Source: Candidatus Pelagibacter sp. (GTDB lineage Bacteria > Pseudomonadota > Alphaproteobacteria > Pelagibacterales > Pelagibacteraceae). Taken from it: a stretch of DNA of 11,105 nucleotides. Positions 1-6,101 of the stretch are shown piece after piece. A program made the translations under genes and the position numbers. The stretch covers positions 1 through 11,105 of the forward strand of contig JABMNQ010000031.1 of assembly GCA_013204495.1 (NCBI GenBank), written 5' to 3'. The notes under the pieces were generated by a model that saw only the letters and a program-made list of their open reading frames with translations, was not told the origin of the DNA and did not search any database. Positions within the stretch are counted from its first letter, which is position 1, and each line of letters opens with the position of its first letter.

Positions 1-248
1 ATCAAAACACAATTAGGTGCATTTTTAACTAATCCTGTCTGTGGTGAATGAACACCTGGATGACAAACTCCTACCGGAAATACATGGTTATGTTTTTTTT
101 CTAGCTCAGCAACAACTTCTTTAATTGTTTTAATTATTGCGTTGTAGTCTTTTGGACAATCTCTTCTACTTCTGTCAACTTCTTCACCGTTATCTTTTAA
201 AGTAACACTTTCTATTTTTGTTGCACCAACATCAAATCCAATTTGCAT
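1..248 (-). CDS. ROK-family sugar kinase, N-terminal part (runs off the left edge)
   Basis: This is the first 82 codons of a ROK-family kinase, which phosphorylates a hexose or amino sugar with ATP in the cytoplasm. Seen: the protein opens MQIGFDVGATKIE, with the ROK/ASKHA phosphate-binding motif DxGxTK at residues 6-11, and continues through VGVCHPGVHSPQTGLVKNAPN, the segment that resembles fructokinase/mannokinase (Mak) and N-acetylglucosamine kinase N-termini (PGxxSPxTGxxKNxN). The ATG at 248 lies two bases after the stop of the upstream dehydrogenase, so the two are probably co-transcribed and possibly coupled. The catalytic Asp, the zinc-binding Cys/His cluster and the sugar-specificity loop lie beyond the edge, so the substrate cannot be fixed. 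Fructose, mannose or glucose would be family-typical. The family is fairly certain; the substrate is open. Confidence 0.85.
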   Translation of the reverse strand, partial: MQIGFDVGATKIESVTLKDNGEEVDRSRRDCPKDYNAIIKTIKEVVAELEKKHNHVFPVGVCHPGVHSPQTGLVKNAPNCVL

Positions 249-250
249 AA

Positions 251-1000
251 CTAATAAGTTGCTCTACCACCACTTAAATCAAAAACTGCAGCTGTTGAAA
301 ATGAATTTTCTTCACTTGATAGCCATGTAACTAATGAAGCTAATTCATCAACCTTAGCAAATCTATTTCTTGGAATTTTAGAAAGCATATAATTAATATG
401 CTCTTCAGTCATTTGATCAAAAATTCTAGTTTTTGCTGCAGCTGGTGTTACGCAATTTACAGCAATATTTTTAAGAGCTAATTCTTTACCTAGAGATTTT
501 GTTAAACCGATGACACCTGCTTTAGATGTGCTGTAAGCACTAGCATTTGGGTTGCCTTCTTTGCCAGCAATAGATGCAATATTAACTATTCTTCCATAAT
601 CATTTTTAATCATAAATGGCACAACTGCTTTACAGCAATAAAATACTGAATTTAAATTTAAATTTATCACCTTGTTCCATTCTTCAATTGGGTATTCTGC
701 AACTGTTGTATTCATTCCTGCAATACCAGCATTATTTATAAAGATATCAATTTTTCCATGCTTACTTTCAACCTCAGATAAATTCTTGTTAATAATTTCA
801 AAACTACTCACATCAACAATTTGATAACTTAGATTTTTAGATTTTACTTTATCTGTTGCTTTTTTAGCAGCGTCTTCATCAATATCCAAAATCACAACCT
901 TTGCTCCAGCTTCAATAAATCTTTCTGTGATCGCTAAACCAAAACCTTGGGCTCCACCAGTTACAATCGCTACCCTGTTAGTTAAATCAAATTTAATCAT
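251..1000 (-). CDS. Short-chain dehydrogenase/reductase (classical SDR, NAD(P)-dependent)
   Basis: A 249-residue classical SDR, the usual family length. Seen: cofactor motif TGGAQGFG at residues 14-21, an acidic residue after beta-2 (VVILDI, D39) that suggests NAD rather than NADP, NNAG at 89-92, catalytic S143 (NIASIAG) and YSTSK with Y156 and K160, ending in SGGRATY. The start at 1000 is preferred over an in-frame ATG at 1039 because an AAGGA ribosome-binding site sits 10 bases upstream and the protein then begins just before the Rossmann fold; the longer version adds a lysine-rich, non-conserved stretch. The ROK kinase follows after two bases, so a sugar or sugar-acid alcohol is a reasonable substrate guess. 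From memory the SGGRATY tail occurs in SDRs acting on keto-deoxy sugar acids, but this is weak. An oxoacyl-ACP reductase role is less likely here. Confidence 0.88.
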   Translation of the reverse strand: MIKFDLTNRVAIVTGGAQGFGLAITERFIEAGAKVVILDIDEDAAKKATDKVKSKNLSYQIVDVSSFEIINKNLSEVESKHGKIDIFINNAGIAGMNTTVAEYPIEEWNKVINLNLNSVFYCCKAVVPFMIKNDYGRIVNIASIAGKEGNPNASAYSTSKAGVIGLTKSLGKELALKNIAVNCVTPAAAKTRIFDQMTEEHINYMLSKIPRNRFAKVDELASLVTWLSSEENSFSTAAVFDLSGGRATY

Positions 1001-1010
1001 AATATTTTTT

Positions 1011-1015
1011 TCCTT
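1011..1015 (-). promoter_or_regulatory. Shine-Dalgarno site deciding the SDR start
   Basis: The minus strand reads AAGGA ten bases before the ATG at 1000, inside an A-rich leader. This is one of the few clear ribosome-binding sites in the window. It favours the start at 1000 over the in-frame ATG at 1039, which would place this site inside the coding region. Confidence 0.6.
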
Positions 1016-1071
1016 TTTTTTGATCTTAATTAATATCAATGAATAAATGTATCTCTTCGATGCGATTTAGA

Positions 1072-1080
1072 GTTATACCA
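1072..1080 (-). promoter_or_regulatory. Candidate extended -10 element upstream of the SDR gene
   Basis: The minus strand reads TGGTATAAC, close to the extended -10 consensus TGnTATAAT, and would start a transcript with a leader of roughly 65 bases before the SDR ATG. No matching -35 is visible, and in DNA this AT-rich such matches arise by chance. It is listed because the 140 bases between the permease remnant and the SDR gene must hold any promoter that serves the SDR-kinase pair. Confidence 0.22.
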
Positions 1081-1139
1081 ATCTGAAGATATATATTTTT
1101 TTCTCTGTCATATTATTTACTTTAACGCAGAGACATTAG

Positions 1140-1325
1140 CTAAGTTTTTTTTCCCTCAATTAATGCGTATATTGTAACTGCTACAGTTATCATTATTCCA
1201 TATATAAACTGAACATAAAAACCAGATAAACCTAAGGCGATTATACCTGATTCGAGAGAGCCAATAATTAACACTCCTATAAAGGTTCCGAATATGGTTC
1301 CTTTACCACCAAATACTGATTTTCC
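1140..1325 (-). pseudogene. 3' remnant of a second CUT2-type sugar ABC permease
   Basis: Read on the minus strand, this stretch has one open frame that encodes the C-terminal end of a ribose/xylose-type (BPD_transp_2) permease: SVFGGKGTIFGTFIGVLIIG, then a hydrophobic final segment, ending EGKKT and a TAG at 1140-1142. The FGGKGT motif aligns with FGGRGT of the intact permease at 5085-6098, and the position relative to the C-terminus matches. The sequences differ too much for a recent duplicate, so this is a distinct paralogue. Only about 60 codons remain; the upstream frame hits a stop at 1338-1340 and the N-terminal three-quarters is gone. It runs in the same direction as the SDR and ROK kinase, so it was probably the preceding gene of their operon. 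It is either a true gene remnant or one side of a mis-assembled junction. Confidence 0.75.
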
Positions 1326-1551
1326 ACCAACACCAGGTCATACAGGTTATGAAAAAATGACTTTTAAAAATGGTGCATCACTTCCAACAGGAGATTACAA
1401 CCACTATGTGCATCATAAATATTTTGAATGTAATTATTTAGGGGGTAACACTAGTTTTTTAGATAAACTAATGGGTACCTTTCATGATGGGTCTGAAGAA
1501 GCAACAAAAGACGTGATGGCGCGAATTAAAGATAAAGCGCACTATTTATAA
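1324..1551 (+). pseudogene. 3' remnant of a fatty-acid hydroxylase/sterol desaturase-family gene
   Basis: The plus strand encodes about 75 residues that look like the C-terminal end of a fatty-acid hydroxylase-superfamily (sterol desaturase-like) di-iron membrane enzyme. Key visible parts are TPGHTGYEKM, then GDYNHYVHHKYFECNY, which carries the last histidine box HxxHH, then DKLMGTFHDGSEEA, and a TAA at 1549-1551. The family is normally about 250-350 residues with several membrane helices and two further histidine boxes; all of that is missing. An in-frame ATG at 1294 exists, but the codons from 1294 to about 1323 are antisense to the permease remnant and encode no desaturase-like sequence, so it is not a real start. 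The stop lies 20 bases before the convergent stop of the aldo-keto reductase. The product could not be catalytic. Confidence 0.75.
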
Positions 1552-1571
1552 GACTTGAAAGTATAGAGTAA

Positions 1572-2600
1572 TCAATGGGAGCTAGATGCTAACCATAAAT
1601 TAATTCCACCATCTTTTGCTTTTTTATTTATTAATGACAATTCATTTTTAGAAAAATCTAATTTTTTTAAACTATCTACATTTTCCTTTAATTGCTTTAA
1701 ATTTCTTACACCAATTAAGGCTGACGTCACTGCTTTATTGTTTAATGTCCATGCAAGAGCCATTTGAGATAAAGATTGGCCTCTTTTTTTTGCAATTGAA
1801 TTTAATTCATTAATCATTTTAATATTGTTTTTTGTAATTAAACTTTTATCCAATGATGTAATTTTTTGATTTGCTCTAGAGATTTTTGGTATTCCTTTTA
1901 AATATTTTTCAGAAAGCATTCCTTGAGCTAAAGGCGAAAATGCAATGCAACCAATTCCTTTTTTTAAAAGTGTTTTAGTTAAATCTTTTTCAATCCATCT
2001 ATTTATTAATGAATACGATGGTTGATGAATTAGAACTTTTATATTTCGTAATTTTAAAATTTCAAACATTTGATTAGTTTTTTTTGAAGAATAAGAGGAA
2101 ACACCTATATACTGAGCTTTTCCAGATCTATAAATATTTTCAAGAGCATCTGCGGTTTCTTCAAGAGGTGTATTAGGATCAAAACGATGTGAATAAAAAA
2201 TATCAACATAATCTAAATTCATTTTTTTTAGACTTTGATCACAACTTGCTATTATATGTTTTTTAGATCCCCATTCTCCGTAAGGACCTTCCCACATATC
2301 ATACCCAGCTTTTGATGAAATAATAAGTTCATCTCTATGTTTTTTTAGATCACTCTTCATTACTTTACCGAAGTTAGTCTCTGCACTTCCGTATGGTGGT
2401 CCATAATTGTTTGCCAAGTCAAAATGAGTAATTCCTAAATCAAATGCTTTAAATAAAACTTTTTTAGATTCTGGGCTAATAGACTTGCCTCCAAAGTTAT
2501 GCCAAAGACCTAAACTGATTAATGGCAGTTTAAGACCGCTGTTTCCACAGTTTCTGTATATCATTTTCTTGTATCTGCTTGATGATGCTAAATAAATCAT
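1572..2600 (-). CDS. gpr: Aldo-keto reductase, YghZ / L-glyceraldehyde-3-phosphate reductase type
   Basis: A 342-residue aldo-keto reductase that closely follows E. coli YghZ (GpR, AKR14) from end to end: SLGLWHNFGG, ITHFDLANNYGPPYGSAE, SSKAGYDMWEGPYG, YVDIFYSHRFD, LIHQPSYSLINRW and a C-terminal NLWLASSS. The catalytic tetrad is visible as D61, Y66, K97 and H138. Known family members reduce L-glyceraldehyde 3-phosphate and methylglyoxal with NADPH in the cytoplasm, removing toxic aldehydes. The start is supported by the N-terminal match (MIYLASSSRY against MVWLANPERY of E. coli, from memory) and by its TAATG overlap with the kinase stop, which implies translational coupling. Beside a sugar kinase and mutarotase it could either detoxify triose or aldehyde by-products or reduce the sugar itself; the sequence does not decide. 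Family assignment is firm, in vivo substrate is not. Confidence 0.9.
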   Translation of the reverse strand: MIYLASSSRYKKMIYRNCGNSGLKLPLISLGLWHNFGGKSISPESKKVLFKAFDLGITHFDLANNYGPPYGSAETNFGKVMKSDLKKHRDELIISSKAGYDMWEGPYGEWGSKKHIIASCDQSLKKMNLDYVDIFYSHRFDPNTPLEETADALENIYRSGKAQYIGVSSYSSKKTNQMFEILKLRNIKVLIHQPSYSLINRWIEKDLTKTLLKKGIGCIAFSPLAQGMLSEKYLKGIPKISRANQKITSLDKSLITKNNIKMINELNSIAKKRGQSLSQMALAWTLNNKAVTSALIGVRNLKQLKENVDSLKKLDFSKNELSLINKKAKDGGINLWLASSSH

Positions 2601-3511
2601 TAATAATTCTCCACTTCTTTTATTGTTGGCATAGCGTTTGCTGCACCTAGTTTTGTAGTTGAGATACCACCAACTTTGTTAGCAAAAACTAATGAATCTC
2701 TATAACTATAATCTTTTGACAAGGCAACACTTAAAGCGCCATTAAAAGCATCCCCCGCGCCTGTTGTATCCACAACATCGCTTTTTAATTTAAATGCATC
2801 TATAAAATAACTTTCGTTAGAATTTGCAAAATAAACCCCTTTTGAACCAAGAGTTATAATAATATTTTTAACTCCTTTGTCTAAAAATTCATTCCCTGCA
2901 TCTTTAATGTCTTGGTCAGATTCAATTTTTTTATTATGGTAAAATTCTGTTTCAATTTCATTAGGTGTAAAAAAATCTATTAACAAAAAATCTTCTTTGT
3001 TTATTGATCTTGCTGGTGCAGGATTAAGTATTGTTATACATCCCTCTTCCTTTGCTTTTTGTAAAGCATACATAGTAGTTCCTTGAGGGGTTTCTAATTG
3101 TGTTAAAAATATTTTAGACTTTTTTATAATTTCTAAATTTTTATTAATATCTTCTTTTTCTAAATGGCCTGCAGCACCAGACACTATATTAATTGCATTA
3201 TGACCATTTTCATCAATCATGATTGCAGCTACACCAGTTGAAAGATTAGGGTCTTGTATTACACCATCAATATTAACACCTGACTGTGAATATAAATCAA
3301 GTGCCATAGTTGCATTGCTATCTTTTCCTAATTTGGTAATAAAATTTACTTTGCCATTTAATCTTGCTGCTGCAATTGCTTGATTTGACCCTTTACCTCC
3401 AGGCCCTACTATATGCTTGCTACCTAAAATTGTCTCACCCCTAGCAGGAATGCTTTTACCAAAAAAACATAGATCTGCTACAAATACTCCAAAAATACAT
3501 ATTGAGCTCAT
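2600..3511 (-). CDS. PfkB-family carbohydrate kinase, ribokinase-like
   Basis: A 303-residue PfkB kinase close to the ribokinase length. Seen: a glycine-rich sugar-binding motif GPGGKGSNQA at 36-45, the substrate-contact Glu in LTQLETP (E140), NPAPA at 163-167, and the ATP/anion-hole signature DTTGAGDAF at 248-256 with catalytic base D254. It would phosphorylate a sugar with ATP in the cytoplasm. In E. coli ribokinase the N-terminal motif is SINAD, whose Asn and Asp both contact ribose; here it reads VFVAD, keeping D13 but replacing the Asn with Val11. The sugar may therefore not be ribose. Start and stop overlap neighbours as TAATG on both sides, between a FucU-type mutarotase and a GpR-type reductase. 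The GGKGSNQA motif fits ribokinase better than IolC or fructokinase. The rbsK symbol is withheld because the substrate is doubtful. Confidence 0.88.
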   Translation of the reverse strand: MSSICIFGVFVADLCFFGKSIPARGETILGSKHIVGPGGKGSNQAIAAARLNGKVNFITKLGKDSNATMALDLYSQSGVNIDGVIQDPNLSTGVAAIMIDENGHNAINIVSGAAGHLEKEDINKNLEIIKKSKIFLTQLETPQGTTMYALQKAKEEGCITILNPAPARSINKEDFLLIDFFTPNEIETEFYHNKKIESDQDIKDAGNEFLDKGVKNIIITLGSKGVYFANSNESYFIDAFKLKSDVVDTTGAGDAFNGALSVALSKDYSYRDSLVFANKVGGISTTKLGAANAMPTIKEVENY

Positions 3512-3981
3512 TACTTATCAAGAACCCAAACATTGCCATCTGGTTTAATAACTCCTTTTGTCATAACAAAACAACCAAAAGGTCTAGCATCTGTTGTTGT
3601 AACTATTGTATATGCAGTTTTTGCCTCTTTATAAAAATCTTGTCTTTCAATTGAACCAACTGACCAATTGGGTCCTGAAATTTCTTTAACCACTTTAATA
3701 AATTCCTTATGAGCATCTGTTAGTTCATTAGATTGTTCATCAACTTCCATTCTGCTTACTGCACTTTTACCTTGAGAAACTACAAAGCTATCTAATGGAA
3801 AGACGGAAAGTATTGCTTTTGCAGCATCTTTAATATTAACACCATCTAATCGAACCACATTTTCATTCATTGAGTGTGCTGGGAAATTTGCATCTGCTAA
3901 AACAAGCTTATCTCCATGGCCCATTGAACGTAAAGTAAATAAAAGTTCTGGGCTTAATATTGGATCAATTTTAATTAACAT
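3511..3981 (-). CDS. RbsD/FucU-family sugar mutarotase (FucU-type)
   Basis: A 156-residue protein of the RbsD/FucU fold, which speeds anomer interconversion of free sugars (L-fucose for FucU; RbsD converts pyranose and furanose ribose) in the cytoplasm. Seen: the hallmark MGHGDKLVLADANFPAHS at residues 20-37 with catalytic-type H22 and D30, and the C-terminal FYKEAKTAYTIV at 116-127, closer to FucU (FYERAQKAFAIV) than to RbsD. Length is near the 140-150 of FucU. It starts 46 bases after the SBP terminator hairpin ends, and its TAA shares its last A with the kinase ATG (TAATG). No strong ribosome-binding site is visible. Fucose isomerase, kinase and aldolase genes are absent nearby, so a fucose role cannot be claimed; the sugar is whatever the adjacent kinase phosphorylates. 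Confidence 0.87.
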   Translation of the reverse strand: MLIKIDPILSPELLFTLRSMGHGDKLVLADANFPAHSMNENVVRLDGVNIKDAAKAILSVFPLDSFVVSQGKSAVSRMEVDEQSNELTDAHKEFIKVVKEISGPNWSVGSIERQDFYKEAKTAYTIVTTTDARPFGCFVMTKGVIKPDGNVWVLDK

Positions 3982-3999
3982 AAAAATATTATATTACAT

Positions 4000-4026
4000 A
4001 AAAAAAGGTGGAATAAAAATTCCACC
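4000..4026 (-). terminator. Intrinsic terminator/attenuator after the sugar-binding protein gene
   Basis: The minus-strand RNA forms a perfect 8-bp hairpin GGTGGAAT-UUUU-AUUCCACC (4026 to 4007) followed at once by seven U (4006-4000), a textbook rho-independent terminator. It sits 27 bases after the binding-protein stop and 18 bases before the mutarotase start, in the direction of transcription. It probably ends most transcripts of the transporter operon after the binding protein, with some read-through into the mutarotase-kinase-reductase genes. Read on the plus strand it has only three U after the stem, so it acts mainly on the minus strand. Confidence 0.85.
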
Positions 4027-4053
4027 CTTTAATCTTAAAATTTAGTCTAAAGA

Positions 4054-4980
4054 CTATTTGAAGTCGTTAGCATTTTTTGTAGTAACTAATTGAGTTCCAG
4101 TATCAATATTTAAATCAATTTTTTCACCATTAGCTAAAGCAAGTGCATACTTAACACCGTAAGCACCCATGTTATATGAGAACTGAGCAATTGTTGCAGT
4201 CATGTCACCAGCTAAAATACTTTTAGCAGCGTCAGGAGTTGCATCAAAACCTACTACTGTAACACCTTTCATTCCAGCATCTTTAAGAGCTTGAATCGCA
4301 CCTAACGCCATATTGTCGTTAGATCCAAAGATTGCTTTGATGTTGGGGTTTTTTACAAGAATAGACTCTGTAACTGATCTTGCTTTCGCAGTATCCCATT
4401 CAGCAGTTTGTGTAGCTACAAGGTTTAAACCACAGTCTTTAAATCCTTTAATCGCACCATCTCTTCTAAGAAGAGCCGTTGATTGAGATTCAATACCGGT
4501 TAAAATTGCAACGTCAGAACCTTTTGCAGTTTTATCACAAATAAATTTAGCGGCTAATTCTGCACCATTTTTATTATTTGTTCCAATAAAAGTTACACCT
4601 TTATTAATTCCTTGCGTGTCAACAAATACAACCGGAACTCCACTTTTGATTGCTTCATCAACAATTGGACCAAAGGCATTTGGATCACCAGGTGCAAGTG
4701 CTATTGCATCAACACCTTTTGCGATTTGATCTTCTACTTGGTTAATTTGTGCTTGAACGTCACCTTCTTGGGGTGGTGCTATAAGAACCAATTTAACACC
4801 TAATTTTTTTGCTTCATCCTTAGCTCCTTTTTCAACAGAAGCCCAAAAAGGGTTTCCTGATCCTGGACCTTTAATACTAAACAAAATAGTTTTTTCAGCA
4901 AAAGAACTTACTGAAGTTATGCTTAGAATAAGAAAAACAGATGTAATTAATACACCAATTCTTTTAATCAAATTATTCAT
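4054..4980 (-). CDS. Periplasmic sugar-binding protein of a ribose-type (CUT2) ABC transporter
   Basis: A 308-residue RbsB-like periplasmic-binding protein (Peripla_BP_4 type I fold). Seen: a signal peptide with basic start (MNNLIKR), a hydrophobic core to about residue 22 and a likely cut after SSFA-28; no lipobox cysteine, so it is a soluble periplasmic protein. The mature part begins TILFSIKGPGSGNPFWASVE, followed by GVDAIALAPGDPNAFGPIV, SGVPVVFVDT, IFGSNDNMALGAIQAL and VVGFDATPDA, all typical of this family. It captures a sugar or cyclitol and delivers it to the permease at 5085-6098. It is the last transporter gene, after a 104-base spacer, and is followed by the terminator at 4000-4026. 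A weak GAGAGA ribosome-binding site precedes the ATG. CUT2 binding proteins can recognise ribose, xylose, fructose, galactose, inositol and others, so the ligand is not assigned. Confidence 0.92.
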   Translation of the reverse strand: MNNLIKRIGVLITSVFLILSITSVSSFAEKTILFSIKGPGSGNPFWASVEKGAKDEAKKLGVKLVLIAPPQEGDVQAQINQVEDQIAKGVDAIALAPGDPNAFGPIVDEAIKSGVPVVFVDTQGINKGVTFIGTNNKNGAELAAKFICDKTAKGSDVAILTGIESQSTALLRRDGAIKGFKDCGLNLVATQTAEWDTAKARSVTESILVKNPNIKAIFGSNDNMALGAIQALKDAGMKGVTVVGFDATPDAAKSILAGDMTATIAQFSYNMGAYGVKYALALANGEKIDLNIDTGTQLVTTKNANDFK

Positions 4981-5002
4981 ATTATTTCTCTCTATATTAT
5001 TA

Positions 5003-5021
5003 TTAGTTTATAAAAAACTAA
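5003..5021. repeat. Inverted repeat in the leader of the binding-protein gene
   Basis: TTAGTTT and AAACTAA form a perfect 7-bp inverted repeat around a 5-base loop, 22 bases upstream of the binding-protein ATG at 4980. It could be an operator or an mRNA stabilising hairpin for the highly needed binding-protein message. The remaining spacer (4981-5084) is mostly poly-A/T, including an 11-base A run at 5036-5046. The stem is AT-rich and could be chance. Confidence 0.35.
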
Positions 5022-5084
5022 GTGAATATTATTTTAAAAAAAAAAACAACTTTATTTTTTCTTTAATTTAGGGACTTTTTTTTA

Positions 5085-6098
5085 CTAATGTCTTGTTCCT
5101 AGATCTTTTCTTAAGACATCTATATAAACAGCAATAACAATAATTGCTCCTATCAACACTTGTTGCCAAAAAGAACTGACGTCCATTAAGTTTAAACCAT
5201 TTCTTAAAATCCCCATTATCATTACCCCAACAAAAACACCGAGTACAGTTCCACGTCCACCAAAAAAACTAGCTCCACCTATAATGCAGGCAGCAATTGC
5301 ATCTAGCTCTGCATTTAAACCGGCATTAGGGTAACCTGAGTCAGCTCTGCCTGCTAAAATTAAAGCACCAAACCCAGCTAACAATCCACATAAAGAATAT
5401 ACAATTACTAAAATTCTATTAACGTTTATTCCAGCTGCTCTTGCTGCATTTGGGTTTCCACCAATTGCATAAATCCATTTTCCAGTTCTGGTATGATTTA
5501 AAAATGCCCACATTAAAAAGAAGACAACTGCAATTAAAACTACACTCACAGGAAGATACTGAGATTCTTCTAAGCCTAACCAAGTTAAGTCAATTCTTCC
5601 GTTACCAAGTAATCTTACTTCTTCAGTAAATCCACTAATTGGCACACCTCCCGAAATAAGATTACCTGTTCCTCTAAATATATAAAGTGTTCCTAATGTC
5701 ATAATAAAAGGATGGGGCATGCGAAGAATTGTAATACCCAATCCATTAACCATTCCACATAGTGCACCAATTATTATAGGGGTAATAATTACAATATACC
5801 AAGCAGCTCCTGCTTTTGAGGTTATCGCTAAAACCATGAGAGACAACATCATTATAGAGCCAACCGACAAATCAATTCCAGCAGTGACAATTACTATAAA
5901 CACTCCGAGTGCGAGCATTGATTGCCAAGAAATTTGTTTAAAAATGTTTGTTACGTTTCTCCAAGAAAGAAATACTTCAGGCTGCAAAAAGTGAAGGACA
6001 GTTATCATTAAAAAAAGTAATAATAATATTCCATATTTGTCAAAATAAGGAATAGTTTTTAAAAAAAAATTTTGTTTTTTATTTTCTTTAGTTTCCAT
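5085..6098 (-). CDS. Ribose-type (CUT2) sugar ABC transporter permease
   Basis: A 337-residue inner-membrane permease of the RbsC/FrcC/XylH family (BPD_transp_2). Seen: many hydrophobic segments beginning with YGILLLLFLMITVLHFL (22-38), the conserved VTAGIDLSVGS at 71-81, GMVNGLGITILRMPHPFIMTLGT at 115-137 which includes the ATPase-coupling region, NPNAARAAGI, and the C-terminal GGASFFGGRGTVLG before a last membrane helix. It forms the membrane channel, as a dimer, for the substrate delivered by the binding protein. It begins three bases after the ATPase stop, indicating co-transcription and likely coupled translation. The length is normal for the family. It is clearly different from the second permease whose 3' end survives at 1140-1325. 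Confidence 0.93.
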   Translation of the reverse strand: METKENKKQNFFLKTIPYFDKYGILLLLFLMITVLHFLQPEVFLSWRNVTNIFKQISWQSMLALGVFIVIVTAGIDLSVGSIMMLSLMVLAITSKAGAAWYIVIITPIIIGALCGMVNGLGITILRMPHPFIMTLGTLYIFRGTGNLISGGVPISGFTEEVRLLGNGRIDLTWLGLEESQYLPVSVVLIAVVFFLMWAFLNHTRTGKWIYAIGGNPNAARAAGINVNRILVIVYSLCGLLAGFGALILAGRADSGYPNAGLNAELDAIAACIIGGASFFGGRGTVLGVFVGVMIMGILRNGLNLMDVSSFWQQVLIGAIIVIAVYIDVLRKDLGTRH

Positions 6099-6101
6099 AA
6101 T

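Noticed and set aside
1102-1133. Inverted repeat TCTCTG...CAGAGA between the permease remnant and the SDR gene
   Set aside because: Only 6 bp with a 20-base loop. On the minus strand it is followed by an A run, not a U run, so it does not fit an intrinsic terminator.
1294-1551. An 85-residue plus-strand frame as a complete novel small gene
   Set aside because: The first codons are antisense to the permease remnant and the rest is a hydroxylase C-terminus; it is a junction product, not an intact gene.
1001-1571. Insertion-sequence or phage integration as the cause of the gene-poor stretch
   Set aside because: No transposase or integrase frame, terminal inverted repeats or direct repeats are visible; a single breakpoint is enough to explain it.
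2600-3511. PfkB kinase as IolC (5-dehydro-2-deoxygluconokinase), which would complete an inositol pathway
   Set aside because: Its GPGGKGSNQA motif, QLETP and NPAPA segments look like ribokinase, not IolC, and it groups with the FucU-type gene rather than the iolD-like gene.
4612-4803. Plus-strand open frame of 63 codons
   Set aside because: It lies wholly inside the well-supported binding-protein gene on the other strand and shows no recognisable motif.
5441-5994. Two plus-strand open frames of 62 and 91 codons
   Set aside because: Both are antisense to the permease; their composition mirrors its codons and they carry no family motif.
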